A stretch of DNA of 64,000 bases from Shewanella sp. AS1 (GCF_021412565.1 NZ_JAKCLJ010000009.1:56938-120937), one strand, 5' to 3'; positions 48,551 through 61,323 are shown, counted from the first letter of the stretch. The notes: a model not told the origin generated them from the sequence alone. Program-made: numbers and translations.

Positions 48551-48871
48551 ATGTCGGCGCCGCAGCAGAGCTTACTGCAGTTTAATGTCGAGCAAACTCA
48601 GTGTTATCTTAGCGGCCATCTGTCGCAGCAGGCAGTGGTCGAGCTTTGGCCGAATGTCGATAATTTGCTGGATAACAAGGTTGAGTCATTAGATCTTGGT
48701 GGAATAGAGAGCAGCGACTCGGCTGGTGTCGCGCTGCTATTACATTTGATGGCGCTTAAGCGCCGCACGGGTGTCACCCTGATGATGCAGGGGGCGCCTT
48801 CGCAGTTACAGAAACTAATTGATTTGTATGATTTACAAGACTTCTTCGCAGAAGAAGCCAAAAAGGGTTAA
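48551..48871 (+). CDS. mlaB: STAS-domain protein MlaB
   Basis: MlaB stabilises the MlaF ATPase as part of the MlaFEDB complex. The 106-aa STAS protein has the helix-containing loop SLDLGGIESSDSAGVALLLH with the conserved Ser. It lies 2 bases after mlaC and 6 bases before ibaG. Function follows from operon position and the fold. Confidence 0.9.
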   Translation: MSAPQQSLLQFNVEQTQCYLSGHLSQQAVVELWPNVDNLLDNKVESLDLGGIESSDSAGVALLLHLMALKRRTGVTLMMQGAPSQLQKLIDLYDLQDFFAEEAKKG

Positions 48872-48877
48872 CCATTA

Positions 48878-50403
<1,526 letters not shown>

Positions 50404-50432
50404 CTTTAGCCAGGTTATTTATTTTGATAAAC

Positions 50433-50461
50433 AAAAAGCCATTAAATGTAATGGCTTTTTT
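50433..50461 (+). terminator. Terminator after murA
   Basis: AAAAAGCCATT (50433-50443) pairs with AATGGCTTTTT (50450-50460) around a 6-base loop, with the T-run in the right arm. Confidence 0.9.
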
Positions 50462-50589
50462 GCTTTCTATTGGGGTATGCTGAGGCGAGTCGCCCGATAA
50501 AAATCGATTTTATTTCGGCTCTAGGACGAGTTGGCGACTAAAATTAATTGTGTCATTTATGTTTGGTTTCATCATGACAAGGAGGGGAT

Positions 50590-50760
50590 ATGGAACATAA
50601 CAAACGGATTGTTTTCTTAATTTGCCTATTGGTGCTGGCGTTTGTTTTTTACGGCGTAGGCATGCATAACAGTGCTTTGGGTTTAGTCATTGTCGGTGCG
50701 CTGTTTGAAACGATTTTCTGGTTACAGCTGTTTAGGCGAAGCTCGAAAAAATCATTCTGA
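50590..50760 (+). CDS. Small membrane protein (56 aa)
   Basis: The frame has an excellent ribosome site (AAGGAGGGG at 50579-50587) ahead of ATG at 50590. The peptide has two hydrophobic segments (RIVFLICLLVLAFVFYGVGM and LGLVIVGALFETIFWLQLF) and a basic tail (RRSSKKSF), giving a two-helix membrane hairpin. It has its own terminator (50777-50810). It is probably real, but no name or function is known to me. Confidence 0.75.
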   Translation: MEHNKRIVFLICLLVLAFVFYGVGMHNSALGLVIVGALFETIFWLQLFRRSSKKSF

Positions 50761-50776
50761 ACCGAGTGTTATACAG

Positions 50777-50812
50777 AACATAAAAGCCAGTATTTACTGG
50801 CTTTTATGTTTT
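50777..50812 (+). terminator. Terminator after the 56-aa membrane protein gene
   Basis: AACATAAAAGCCAG (50777-50790) pairs with CTGGCTTTTATGTT (50797-50810) around TATTTA, followed by TT. Its left-arm A-run could also serve the minus-strand degS transcript. Confidence 0.85.
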
Positions 50813-50867
50813 CTGGTCCCTGTTCTTTGGGATTTGCTATGTGAATCTTGTTATCTGGGGCCCCTAG

Positions 50868-51956
50868 TTATTGAGGCTGATCGCCGCTCAGATTTTCCCC
50901 TATGGTGACTGGCACCTTATAGTATTTGCCTTCACGAATAATGGTCATGATCACTTGGGTACCCGGACGGGTTTCGGCAATTCTGTCCATCAGCATTTCG
51001 ACGCCGGGAACGGTTTCATCGTTAAACTGAGTGATCACATCTCGAGGGCGTAACTTGGCTTTTGCTGCGGGTCCCAGGCGATCCACATCTGTTATCATCA
51101 CGCCAGTCAGATCCGGCAGATTGAGGATCTGCGCCATCACAGGATTAATAGGCTCACCGGTGATCCCCAGGGCACCACGTATAACCCGGCCATCTTTGAT
51201 CAGTTTGCCCATGATGCTGTGAGCCAGCTTAATGGGGATGGCAAAATTGATCCCGTGACCACCGCCTTCACCACCCACTTGGAACGCGGCAGTATTAATC
51301 CCAATGAGTTGGCCGCTGGTATCGATAAGTGCGCCGCCCGAGTTGCCAGCATTAATGGCGGCATCGGTTTGCAGAAAGTCCAGATAACCCGAGCTAAGAC
51401 CATTTCGGCCCGTGGCACTGATGATCCCCTGAGTGATAGTTTGGCCAAGGTTATAGGGGTTGCCGATAGCCAGTACCACATCGCCCACCTGAGGCGGTAT
51501 AGCGAGATTAAGCGGTACGACGGGCAGGCTGTCGCCTTCGACTTTGAGCACAGCAAGATCGGTAACCGAATCTGAACCAACCACTTCTGAGGTAAACTTG
51601 CGGCCATCTTGCAGCGCCACAACAATTTCATCGGCCTTTTTGATCACATGATAGTTAGTGAGTATGTAACCCTCTTTACTCATGATCACACCTGAACCTA
51701 GCCCCTGTAGCGAGCCAGAACTGAGCGGGCGTCCCTGTTCTATGCTCAGACTATAGATATTGACAACCGCAGGTGCAGCGCGTCTTACTGCCTTGGAAAA
51801 AGAGAGCTCTACTCCATTGGCACCGCGTGGCTGAAAAAAACTATTCTGCTGGTTATTACCATTAATCAATGGCGTGATGACTAAAAAGACCGCGGCCATA
51901 ATCAGGCCAAAAAATACGGCTTTAGCTATATATAACCCAGTCTCTTTTAGCGTCAT
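50868..51956 (-). CDS. degS: Site-1 protease DegS
   Basis: DegS is an inner-membrane serine protease whose PDZ domain senses unfolded outer-membrane porins and then cuts RseA to release sigma-E. The 362-aa protein has an N-terminal membrane anchor (AKAVFFGLIMAAVFLVI), the catalytic triad in LTNYHVIKK, SVTDLAVLK and NAGNSGGALID, and a single PDZ domain (from about residue 255). It lies downstream of degQ in the same direction. Confidence 0.95.
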   Translation of the reverse strand: MTLKETGLYIAKAVFFGLIMAAVFLVITPLINGNNQQNSFFQPRGANGVELSFSKAVRRAAPAVVNIYSLSIEQGRPLSSGSLQGLGSGVIMSKEGYILTNYHVIKKADEIVVALQDGRKFTSEVVGSDSVTDLAVLKVEGDSLPVVPLNLAIPPQVGDVVLAIGNPYNLGQTITQGIISATGRNGLSSGYLDFLQTDAAINAGNSGGALIDTSGQLIGINTAAFQVGGEGGGHGINFAIPIKLAHSIMGKLIKDGRVIRGALGITGEPINPVMAQILNLPDLTGVMITDVDRLGPAAKAKLRPRDVITQFNDETVPGVEMLMDRIAETRPGTQVIMTIIREGKYYKVPVTIGENLSGDQPQ

Positions 51957-52120
51957 ATTGATGATTTTTATGGGATGAGTGGCTGTAGATTAACATGTTT
52001 ATCTATATGGCACTATATAGGGATAATCCGGCATAGGGATAGGTTAACTATCAATGTCATAGGCAGTGCCATAGGTAAAAACAGAGGCAGAAAAGGCTGG
52101 CCTTTTCTGCCTGAGTGAAA

Positions 52121-53473
52121 TTACCTCAATACCAGATAGAGGTAATTGTTATCGCGACGAATCTTGAGGGCGACAGCGCCGTGGCTATCTTTCAGCTCGG
52201 CTTTAAGCTCCTTCAGATCCTCTATGTTATTGCGGTTAATCCCGACAATCACATCGCCTTTTAGCAGACCTATGGATGCGGCGGGCGAGCCTTGGGCGAC
52301 CTCAGTGATTGCGACCCCCTTATCGACATTCTCCAAGGTGGCTCCCGCTAACATTGGGTGTACAGCGCCAGCTGCAGCTTCAGTGGTTTGACTGGCCTCA
52401 CCTAAAACGGCAGTAACGGCTTTCTTGTCGCCATCGCGTATGATGCCAAGTTTCACCTTGGCGCCAGCCCCCATAGTGCCAATCTTGGCTCTGAGCTCCT
52501 GGAAGGATTTAATGGGCTTGTCGTTGATGCTGACTATGATGTCACCGGCCTTAATGCCCGCCTTATCGGCGGCGCTATCCGGCATCACTTCGTTGACGAA
52601 GCCACCGTGCTGGGTATCCAGCCCAAAGCCTTGGGCCAGCTCGTTATCCAGGTCGCGTCCGCTCACGCCCAATACGCCACGGCGAACTTCACCGTGCTCG
52701 ATTAATTGGGAGACTAAGTTACTGACCATGTTGGCAGGAATAGCAAAGCCGATACCTACGTTGCCGCCGCCGGGCGCAACAATAGCGGTATTGATACCGA
52801 TAAGCTCACCATTGAGATTGACCAGGGCGCCACCAGAGTTACCGCTGTTGATAGCGGCATCGGTTTGAATAAAGTTCTCTAGCATCTCAATGCCTAGGCC
52901 ACTACGACCCATGGCACTGACAATCCCCGAGGTCACAGTTTGCCCCAGACCGAACGGATTACCTATGGCCACTGTGAAATCCCCGACCCTCAGTTCATCG
53001 GAATCGGCACGTTTAAGTGCGGTGAGGTTCTTTGCCTTGATTTGTAGTAACGCTATGTCGGTCTCGGCGTCTGTGCCAATCAATTTAGCTTCAATTTCAC
53101 GGCCATCGTGCAGGCCGATTAAGATCTTATCGGCGCCTTCGATAACATGGTTGTTGGTGACTATATAGCCTTTGCTGGCATCGATAATGACCCCAGAACC
53201 CAAGCCTTTAAAGGGGCGTTCCTGAACTTGTTCCCGAGGGGCGTTGGGGCCGAAGAAATAACGAAATGCATCGGGAAGGCGTTGTTTGGATACATGAGTG
53301 CCTTCCACAGCGACTGCGACAACAGCCGGGGTGGTCTTCTCTAGCATAGGGGCGAGACTTGGCAGCTGCTGACCATCAACGGCGAGGGGGATGGCTGCTT
53401 GTGACACGGCAGGCATGACCAACAGGGTGGCGCTTAGTACGGCGGCAGACACTAGTGATAGTTTTGTTTTCAT
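52121..53473 (-). CDS. degQ: Periplasmic serine protease DegQ/DegP-type
   Basis: This HtrA-family protease and chaperone degrades misfolded periplasmic proteins. From the start at 53473 it has 450 aa with a signal peptide (VLSATLLVMPAVSQA), the triad VTNNHVIEG, AETDIALLQ and NSGNSGGALVNL, and two PDZ domains (about 250-345 and 360-450). The length and the short loop region favour DegQ over DegP. It is upstream of degS, as in many gammaproteobacteria. Confidence 0.94.
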   Translation of the reverse strand: MKTKLSLVSAAVLSATLLVMPAVSQAAIPLAVDGQQLPSLAPMLEKTTPAVVAVAVEGTHVSKQRLPDAFRYFFGPNAPREQVQERPFKGLGSGVIIDASKGYIVTNNHVIEGADKILIGLHDGREIEAKLIGTDAETDIALLQIKAKNLTALKRADSDELRVGDFTVAIGNPFGLGQTVTSGIVSAMGRSGLGIEMLENFIQTDAAINSGNSGGALVNLNGELIGINTAIVAPGGGNVGIGFAIPANMVSNLVSQLIEHGEVRRGVLGVSGRDLDNELAQGFGLDTQHGGFVNEVMPDSAADKAGIKAGDIIVSINDKPIKSFQELRAKIGTMGAGAKVKLGIIRDGDKKAVTAVLGEASQTTEAAAGAVHPMLAGATLENVDKGVAITEVAQGSPAASIGLLKGDVIVGINRNNIEDLKELKAELKDSHGAVALKIRRDNNYLYLVLR

Positions 53474-53941
53474 CAATTCATGACTCCAAATTGGGGATAA
53501 TGGATTTATGATCACGCTAGAAGCAGGGCGTTGGCATTTTGCTCTGCCTCTCCAATCTGATAGCGAATCTTAAATCAGGTTATTCATTCCGACTATAGGC
53601 ATTTGAGTAAAGTTCAGCTCTATTAACAAAGGTTAATTTTTTGATCATGCAATGCTTTTTCGTTAGTTAATCTTGATACCGTCCACTCGCTAAGTCGGTC
53701 ATGGATATAATGGCGATACTTGTTTTGTTCTAGAAATATAAAGTGTGCCAGAAATATAAAGATGAACGGCAAGATGGCCGCGCACTTAAACCTGAACCAG
53801 AGTCTGAACCTGAACCTGAACCTGAACCAGAACCAGAACCAGAGTCTGAACCTAAAAGATGCAGGAGATAGCTATGGGGAATTCGCCTGATCATGCTACC
53901 ATCGGCAGGTTTATTTTTAAGGATAGAAGAGAATCGTAACA
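53474..53941 (+). other. degQ-zapE divergent intergenic region with hexanucleotide repeat
   Basis: This holds the promoters of degQ (minus) and zapE (plus) and a repeat (listed separately). A TATAAT at 53705-53710 is a possible -10 box without a good -35. Bases 53560-53760 are AT-rich. No long frame is supported. Short frames across the repeat read Pro-Glu repeats or Leu-Asn repeats, depending on frame. Confidence 0.45.
53791..53853 (+). repeat. Hexanucleotide tandem repeat upstream of zapE
   Basis: About ten copies of CCTGAA/CCAGAA/CCAGAG/TCTGAA run over 63 bases (53791-53853), ending 88 bases before zapE. In one frame this reads as alternating Pro and Glu (a GTG frame 53743-53871); in another as Leu-Asn (53762-53890). 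Copy number can vary by slippage. No known element fits. Confidence 0.85.
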
Positions 53942-55048
53942 GTGTCGTACCTCACCCCCTGGCAGTATTACCAACAAGATCTGCAAAAAGCTGAGTTCTC
54001 CCATGACAGTGCCCAGGAGCGCGCAGTTAAATCTTTACAGCGGGTTTATGATGAATTAGTTGCGCAGCAACAGCCCTTGTCGGTTTTGGGGAAGGTAAAG
54101 GGGCTGTTTGGCGCGGCAAAGCCGCAGGTCAAAGGCTTATATCTTTGGGGTGGGGTTGGACGGGGCAAGACCTATCTGATGGATACTTTTTATCAGGCGC
54201 TGCCGGGCGATAAAAAACTCAGAGCTCACTTCCACCGCTTCATGCATCAAATTCATCAGGATTTAGATGGCCTGAAAGGTCAGCGAGATCCCCTGCTTAT
54301 TATTGCCCAGCGTATGGCCGAACGTTATCAGGTGATCTGTTTTGATGAGTTCTTCGTTTCCGATATCACAGATGCCATGTTGCTGGGCACACTGTTTGAG
54401 GCGCTGTTTGCTCAGGGCGTAGTGCTGGTGGCGACCTCCAATATCATTCCCGATGACTTGTATCGCAATGGGCTGCAGCGAGCGCGTTTCTTGCCGGCTA
54501 TCGCCTTAATTAACCAGCATTGTGAAGTATTAAATGTCGATAGCGGGGTCGATTATCGTCTGCGCACCTTAGAGCAGGCGGAGATCTACCATCATCCGCT
54601 GGATGCGAAGGCCGATGAGAATCTACTTAGCTACTTTAAGCAGCTAGCGCCAGAGAGCGCAGATGATTCTGTGAGTATTGAAATCGATGGCCGGGAGATA
54701 GCTATCCGCGCCCAGGCGCAAGGTGTGTTACTGCTGAACTTCAGGGATCTTTGCGATGGCCCACGCAGTCAGCGCGACTATATGGAGCTGGCTTGTCTGT
54801 ATCATACAGTTTTGCTCAGTAATGTTGAGCAGATGGGCGGACAGTCAACCGGTGATGATATTGCGCGGCGATTTTTAGCCATGGTGGATGAGTTTTACGA
54901 GCGTAATGTCAAACTAATCATCTCTGCCGAAGTTACCTTGGAGGAGATCTATACTTCTGGCTTATTGTCCTTCGAATTCAAACGCTGTCGTTCGCGCTTG
55001 ATTGAAATGCAGTCGCGGGAATATCTGGCGCTAGAACATCTGCCTTAA
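53942..55048 (+). CDS. zapE: Cell division protein ZapE (AFG1-like ATPase)
   Basis: ZapE is an AFG1-type ATPase that affects Z-ring stability late in division and under anaerobic or heat stress. The 368-aa protein starts with GTG and has Walker A LWGGVGRGKTYLMD and Walker B VICFDEFFVSDITDAM, then RDLCDGPRSQRDYMEL in its C-terminal part. It is the only gene in this direction until rplM. Confidence 0.9.
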   Translation: MSYLTPWQYYQQDLQKAEFSHDSAQERAVKSLQRVYDELVAQQQPLSVLGKVKGLFGAAKPQVKGLYLWGGVGRGKTYLMDTFYQALPGDKKLRAHFHRFMHQIHQDLDGLKGQRDPLLIIAQRMAERYQVICFDEFFVSDITDAMLLGTLFEALFAQGVVLVATSNIIPDDLYRNGLQRARFLPAIALINQHCEVLNVDSGVDYRLRTLEQAEIYHHPLDAKADENLLSYFKQLAPESADDSVSIEIDGREIAIRAQAQGVLLLNFRDLCDGPRSQRDYMELACLYHTVLLSNVEQMGGQSTGDDIARRFLAMVDEFYERNVKLIISAEVTLEEIYTSGLLSFEFKRCRSRLIEMQSREYLALEHLP

Positions 55049-55407
55049 CCGATTTGACGCTGACACTTGTCTTCTAGCTGCTTGCTTTTTGCTTCTTATA
55101 TATGTGGAGGCAATATAAGTCGCGAGGGCAAAACTGCATGAAAAGAGGGGAGAGGGCGCGGCGTTTTTCGATCTTGATCACCGATTCTCCCCTCAAAGAA
55201 GAACATTTTAATTTAGTTAAAAAATTAGATGATTTTTAAGTCAGCTTTGTCTATAATTCGCGACCTGCCCTCGTTACTCCACCGAAAAGGTGGAAGTTAT
55301 AAAGCCTTATTCTTTGCTCGAAGGGGCGGAGAATGGCATTTTTTGTGTTGTTATTTAATGATAAATAATGGCATGTGAGACAGAATTTTAACATTGGGTT
55401 TTTGTAA
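55049..55407 (+). promoter_or_regulatory. rplM promoter and leader region
   Basis: TATAAT at 55252-55257 is the likely -10 of the rplM-rpsI operon in an AT-rich setting. The transcript would have a leader of about 145 bases that holds TCCACC...GGTGGA, a hairpin with a GAAAA loop at about 55278-55293. Such a leader fits autogenous control by L13, known for E. coli rplM. A second stem, GAGGGGAGA (55145-55153) with TCTCCCCTC (55186-55194), lies upstream of the promoter and is unexplained. No gene is seen. Confidence 0.5.
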
Positions 55408-55839
55408 ATGAAGACTACTTTTACTGCTACGCCAGAAACCGTTACTCGCGACTGGTATGTTGTTGATGCTGAAGGTAAAACTTTAGGTCGTATCGCTACT
55501 GAAATTGCTCTACGTCTACGTGGTAAGCATAAGCCAGAGTATACACCTCATGTTGATACAGGCGACTACATCATAGTTATCAACGCTGATAAAGTAACTG
55601 TTACTGGTGATAAAGCGAAAGGCAAAATGTACTACTCGCATTCAGGTTTCCCTGGTGGCATTAAGCAAATCAGCTTTGAAAAGCTGCAAGCGCATAAGCC
55701 AGAGATGATTATCGAGAAGGCAGTTAAGGGTATGTTACCTAAAGGTCCTCTGGGCCGTGCCATGTACCGTAAACTGAAAGTTTACGCTGGCGCAGAACAT
55801 AACCACGCTGCACAACAACCTCAAGTTCTTGATATCTAA
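55408..55839 (+). CDS. rplM: 50S ribosomal protein L13
   Basis: The 143-aa protein matches L13 throughout: [40 protein letters not shown] and [20 protein letters not shown]. It lies 15 bases before rpsI. Codon use is that of a highly expressed gene. In E. coli, L13 represses its own operon through the leader. Confidence 0.99.
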   Translation: MKTTFTATPETVTRDWYVVDAEGKTLGRIATEIALRLRGKHKPEYTPHVDTGDYIIVINADKVTVTGDKAKGKMYYSHSGFPGGIKQISFEKLQAHKPEMIIEKAVKGMLPKGPLGRAMYRKLKVYAGAEHNHAAQQPQVLDI

Positions 55840-55854
55840 TCCGGGAGTAAGCTA

Positions 55855-56247
55855 ATGGCTGCAACTCAGTACTACGGCACTGGCCGTCGCAAAACATCTA
55901 CTGCTCGCGTATTCGCTAAAGTAGGTAGTGGTAACATCGTCGTGAACCAACGTCCACTTGACGAATATTTTGGTCGTGAAACTGCTCGTATGGTTGTTCG
56001 TCAACCTCTAGAGCTAGTTGAAATGACTGACAAGCTAGACATCTATGTAACTGTTAAAGGCGGTGGTATCACTGGCCAAGCAGGTGCAATCCGTCACGGT
56101 ATCACTCGTGCACTGATGGAACTTGATGAAGCTCTACGTCCATCTCTACGCGCTGCTGGTTTCGTTACCCGTGATGCTCGTCAGGTTGAGCGTAAGAAAG
56201 TGGGTCTACGTAAAGCACGTCGTAAACCACAATTCTCTAAGCGTTAA
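55855..56247 (+). CDS. rpsI: 30S ribosomal protein S9
   Basis: The 130-aa protein matches S9, with [20 protein letters not shown] at the start and the basic [18 protein letters not shown]-terminal tail that reaches the P-site tRNA. A GGGAG ribosome site precedes it. A strong terminator follows. Confidence 0.99.
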   Translation: MAATQYYGTGRRKTSTARVFAKVGSGNIVVNQRPLDEYFGRETARMVVRQPLELVEMTDKLDIYVTVKGGGITGQAGAIRHGITRALMELDEALRPSLRAAGFVTRDARQVERKKVGLRKARRKPQFSKR

Positions 56248-56267
56248 TATTTCGCTTCGACAATTTC

Positions 56268-56299
56268 AAAAAAACCCAGCATTTTTGCTGGGTTTTTTT
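56268..56299 (+). terminator. Terminator after rpsI
   Basis: AAAAAAACCCAGC (56268-56280) pairs with GCTGGGTTTTTTT (56287-56299), with a six-base loop and the T-run in the right arm. Confidence 0.93.
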
Positions 56300-56417
56300 A
56301 TGTCTGTTGAAAGCGCTGTGCTTTCCGGAATATATTCAGCTGCTTGTAAGAATCATAAGGTAGACTTGTGTTATTGGTTCTTTGGATAAAATAATTTCAC
56401 GATCGATAGGGAGGCCT

Positions 56418-56606
56418 ATGTCGTTTCAACTCATCATGCTCGCGCTGGCGTTAGTGTTAATTATTGAGGGGATAGGACCGCTATTATTTCCGAACCGCTG
56501 GCAGGCCTATTTAAGGGAAATTTCTGCTCAAAATCAGCGAGTATTGCAAAGGCTCGGGGGCGGATTAGTGACGGCAGGAGTGGTCTTATTGATTATTTTT
56601 TCTTAA
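56418..56606 (+). CDS. DUF2065 small membrane protein (YjeT-like)
   Basis: From the ATG at 56418 (AGGGAGG upstream) the protein has 62 aa and two membrane helices (about 4-24 and 44-62) with the motif IIEGIGPLLFPNRW between them, which identifies DUF2065. E. coli yjeT lies in the same place, upstream of purA. The function is not known. Confidence 0.9.
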   Translation: MSFQLIMLALALVLIIEGIGPLLFPNRWQAYLREISAQNQRVLQRLGGGLVTAGVVLLIIFS

Positions 56607-56611
56607 ATTAG

Positions 56612-57968
<1,357 letters not shown>

Positions 57969-57974
57969 TGATGA

Positions 57975-57999
57975 AAGGCCGCACTCAGCGGCCTTTTTC
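57975..57999 (+). terminator. Terminator after purA
   Basis: AAAGGCCGC (57975-57983) pairs with GCGGCCTTT (57989-57997) around ACTCA, with more T following. Confidence 0.9.
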
Positions 58000-58171
58000 T
58001 TAGGTCGGAATTAGGCTGACGGCGGCGATTAGCGCACTAAGCCTTCACAGTCGCCTCAATGTCAGCAAATGGGTCAAGCTCTCGATAGAATTGCCGATAA
58101 GATAACAAGTCCCACCCGTGTAGATGCCACAAAATTTGTGGGATAGGTGAAATTGTTATAGAGAATCTGGT

Positions 58172-58822
58172 ATGTTGCGATTAGTATTCCTTATTATTTT
58201 TAGTGGTTTATCTCTTGTCGGCTCAGCTCAGGCAGACAGTGATAGTAAGGCGACAAGTCTCCCCCGGGCTGTGGATATCTACAGTCAGGAGCAGTTGATC
58301 GATATGATCCGCGATAAGTCCTACCTTATCCGGGTCAAGGGCGATAAGTGCCAGCTGGTGCAGGACATCGAGGCGCGCGCCGAAGTGTTAAAACAGCCGC
58401 TGTACCAGTATCTGTGGGCAGAGATGCTCAGTCATGGGATCTGCGTGAAAGCCAATCCGCCTCGTGGGATTTCCATGTTGCGCGATGCAGCAGAGCAAGG
58501 TAGCGCCGAAGCCATGGTGCGTATTGCCGAGTATTACCATGATGGTAAGTTTGTTATTCAGGATAGACAGCGCGCAGTGCAATATGTATTGCCCGCAGCC
58601 GCCAGCGGCGATCTACCGGCGCGTATGATGTTGGTAAAACTGTTTGGCGAAGGTTATGGTAGCCCCAGAGATTATGAGATGGGCTATCATTGGCTATACA
58701 ATGATGTATTTAGTGATGAGGCGACCAAACAGGAAGCCGTGAAATTGTTGAAGGTGCTCGCTGCTAAGATGCCCCCCAGTGCGGTAGAACGGGCCAGGCA
58801 GGAACACCTGAGATCCCAGTAA
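58172..58822 (+). CDS. motX: Sodium-driven flagellar motor protein MotX
   Basis: MotX is a periplasmic ring component that, with MotY and PomA/PomB, makes the sodium-driven polar flagellar motor. The 216-aa protein has a signal peptide (FSGLSLVGSAQA), CQLVQDIEARAEV, Sel1-type repeats and YGSPRDYEMGYHWLYNDV, which matches Vibrio MotX closely in pattern. It is one of the strongest pointers to a Vibrio/Shewanella-type host. The gene sits between purA and rnr rather than with other flagellar genes. Confidence 0.92.
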   Translation: MLRLVFLIIFSGLSLVGSAQADSDSKATSLPRAVDIYSQEQLIDMIRDKSYLIRVKGDKCQLVQDIEARAEVLKQPLYQYLWAEMLSHGICVKANPPRGISMLRDAAEQGSAEAMVRIAEYYHDGKFVIQDRQRAVQYVLPAAASGDLPARMMLVKLFGEGYGSPRDYEMGYHWLYNDVFSDEATKQEAVKLLKVLAAKMPPSAVERARQEHLRSQ

Positions 58823-58863
58823 TTGCCCGAGTCCCGCATGAGGGCTGACATTTTGGATATTGA

Positions 58864-61323
58864 ATGATCAAAGATCCGCATAAACAGCGTGAACAGGAAA
58901 AGTACGATAACCCCATTCCCAGCCGCGAGTATATTTTAGACTACTTGCGCTCCCAGACCTCACCCCTCAATCGTGAAAAAATTGCCCAGGCGCTCAAGCT
59001 AGATGATGAGGAGCGCCTCGAAGCCCTGCGTCGCCGACTGCGGGCGATGGAGCGTGACGGTGAGCTGGTCTTTACCCGCGGTCAGGCCTATGGCCTGCCA
59101 GAGCGCATGGATCTGCTCAGCGGCACCATTATCGGTCACCGCGAAGGCTTTGGTTTTCTTAAGCTGGATGAAGGCGGCGACGATCTCTTCATCAATAATC
59201 GTGACATGCTGATGTATTTTCACGGTGACAAGGTATTGGCTCAGAAGGCCGGTGTCGATAGAAAAGGCCGCCGGGAAGCGCGTATCGTGCGTCTCACCCA
59301 TGAGCGCAGTGCGGCGCTGGTCGGGCGTTTTCATCTGGATTCCGGCATGGGATTTGTCATCGCCGACGATCGCCGTATCACCCAGGAGATCCTGATCCCC
59401 ACTGAAGATAGAAATGGCGCCCGTCAGGGGGATGTGGTCGTGGTGGAACTGACCCGTCGCCCCGGCCGCCATATCAAGGCCGCAGGCAAGGTGACCGAAG
59501 TGTTAGGCAAAGAGATGGCGCCCGGGATGGAAATTGAGATTGCCCTGCGCAATTACGATCTGCCCCATAAATGGTCGAATGTGATCGAGAAGAAGCTGCG
59601 CAAGATCCCCGATGAGGTGACCGAAGCCGATAAGCTGGGGCGGGTCGATCTGCGTCATCTGCCGCTGGTGACTATCGATGGTGAGGATGCGCGGGATTTC
59701 GATGATGCCGTGTATGCCGAGAACAAGAAGAGCGGCGGCTGGCGCCTGTGGGTCGCCATCGCAGATGTGAGCCATTATGTGCGCACCGAATCAGCGCTGG
59801 ACACAGAGGCGAGGGCCAGGGGCAACTCGGTTTACTTTCCATCGCAGGTGATTCCCATGTTGCCGGAGAAGTTGTCTAACGGCCTCTGCTCCCTTAATCC
59901 CAATGTGGACCGGCTCTGTATGGTGGCCGAGATGACCATTTCGGCTGCGGGTAAATTGTCTGGCTATAAGTTCTACCCGGCCGTGATGCACTCCCATGCG
60001 CGCCTGACCTACACTCAGGTGGCGGATATGCTCGAAGGCGGCGAGGTCAGCGATCCATTAACGCCTATCTTCCCCCACCTGCAGACCCTGCAGTCGCTCT
60101 ATCTGGCCCTGGATCAGACCCGCAATCAAAGGGGCGCCATCGCCTTCGAGACCATTGAGACCCAGTTTATTTTCAATAACGATCGCAAGATAGATCGCAT
60201 CGAACCGAGAAGCCGCAATCAGGCCCATAAGATCATCGAAGAGTGCATGATCCTAGCGAACGTGGCCTCGGCCAGGTTTGTACAGAAGCATAAGGGCGAA
60301 GTGCTCTATCGTGTCCACGAGGCGCCCTCGGAGCAGAAGCTGGCCAACTTTAAGGATTTCCTCAAAGAGCGCGGCCTGCATATGAATGGTGGGCTGGAGC
60401 CGACGCCGGGCGACTATCAGGAGATCATGGAGCAGATCGCCGACCGGCCCGATGCGGAGCTTATTCAGGTGATGTTGCTGCGCTCCATGCGCCAGGCGAC
60501 TTACACCCCGGATAACGCGGGTCACTTCGGTCTGGCGCTGGAGGAATACTCCCACTTTACCTCGCCGATCCGCCGCTATCCGGATCTGATCCTGCACAGG
60601 GTGATCCGCTACCTACTGGCCAAGAAGCGCGGCGAAGGCAATGAGAAGTGGACGCCCGATGGCGGCTATCACTATCAGATAGAGGAACTGGATAAACTGG
60701 GCGAAGAGTGCTCCATGACGGAGCGGCGCGCCGACGAGGCGACCCGTGATGTCAGCGACTGGCTCAAATGCGAGTTTATGCAGGATCATGTGGGCGACAC
60801 CTTCGAGGCGGTGATCGCCTCTGTGACCAACTTCGGTCTGTTTGTGCGCCTGCAGGATCTGTTTATCGATGGCCTGGTGCATATCTCCAGCCTTGGCGGC
60901 GACTATTATCACTATGATAATATGCGTCAACGTTTGGTGGGTGAGGCGTCCGGCAGGGTATACCAAATCGGCGATCCTGTCACGGTGAAAGTGGCCGGGG
61001 TCAACCTGGATGACAGGCAGATCGATTTGATGATGGTCGATGATGAGGGGCGCGCCACTGGCCGCCGTCGCGGCGCGGCGAAGAAGCCGTTAACCGCCCG
61101 CGAGCGGGTGAACCTCGAAGGCGCCAAGCTGGGAAAAAACGCCGCGAAAGGCTCAGGTAAGGGCTTAGGTAAGGGAGCGGAAAAAACCGCTCGCAGCGGC
61201 GCACCCACTAAAGGAAAGTCCGGAACCAAGTCAAAAGCGGGCACTAAGAGCCGCACTAAAGCCAAGGGGAGCGACAAGGCGGTCAGCGGTAAGAAAACCG
61301 GCACCAGACGTAAGAAAAAATAG
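58864..61323 (+). CDS. rnr: Ribonuclease R
   Basis: RNase R is a 3'-5' exoribonuclease that degrades structured RNA, acting in cold shock and trans-translation quality control. The 819-aa protein has N-terminal winged-helix and cold-shock domains, the catalytic RNB domain ([19 protein letters not shown] with the Asp cluster), an S1 domain ([20 protein letters not shown]) and a long Lys/Gly/Ser-rich tail from about residue 745. It precedes rlmB by 64 bases. Confidence 0.96.
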   Translation: MIKDPHKQREQEKYDNPIPSREYILDYLRSQTSPLNREKIAQALKLDDEERLEALRRRLRAMERDGELVFTRGQAYGLPERMDLLSGTIIGHREGFGFLKLDEGGDDLFINNRDMLMYFHGDKVLAQKAGVDRKGRREARIVRLTHERSAALVGRFHLDSGMGFVIADDRRITQEILIPTEDRNGARQGDVVVVELTRRPGRHIKAAGKVTEVLGKEMAPGMEIEIALRNYDLPHKWSNVIEKKLRKIPDEVTEADKLGRVDLRHLPLVTIDGEDARDFDDAVYAENKKSGGWRLWVAIADVSHYVRTESALDTEARARGNSVYFPSQVIPMLPEKLSNGLCSLNPNVDRLCMVAEMTISAAGKLSGYKFYPAVMHSHARLTYTQVADMLEGGEVSDPLTPIFPHLQTLQSLYLALDQTRNQRGAIAFETIETQFIFNNDRKIDRIEPRSRNQAHKIIEECMILANVASARFVQKHKGEVLYRVHEAPSEQKLANFKDFLKERGLHMNGGLEPTPGDYQEIMEQIADRPDAELIQVMLLRSMRQATYTPDNAGHFGLALEEYSHFTSPIRRYPDLILHRVIRYLLAKKRGEGNEKWTPDGGYHYQIEELDKLGEECSMTERRADEATRDVSDWLKCEFMQDHVGDTFEAVIASVTNFGLFVRLQDLFIDGLVHISSLGGDYYHYDNMRQRLVGEASGRVYQIGDPVTVKVAGVNLDDRQIDLMMVDDEGRATGRRRGAAKKPLTARERVNLEGAKLGKNAAKGSGKGLGKGAEKTARSGAPTKGKSGTKSKAGTKSRTKAKGSDKAVSGKKTGTRRKKK

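Noticed and set aside
53560..53660. Sigma-E promoter for degQ
   Set aside because: No convincing GAACTT-N16-TCTGA pair was seen on the minus strand.
60927..61304. Proline/leucine-rich antisense frame opposite the RNase R tail
   Set aside because: It is the complement of the Lys/Gly-rich tail of RNase R and has no independent support.
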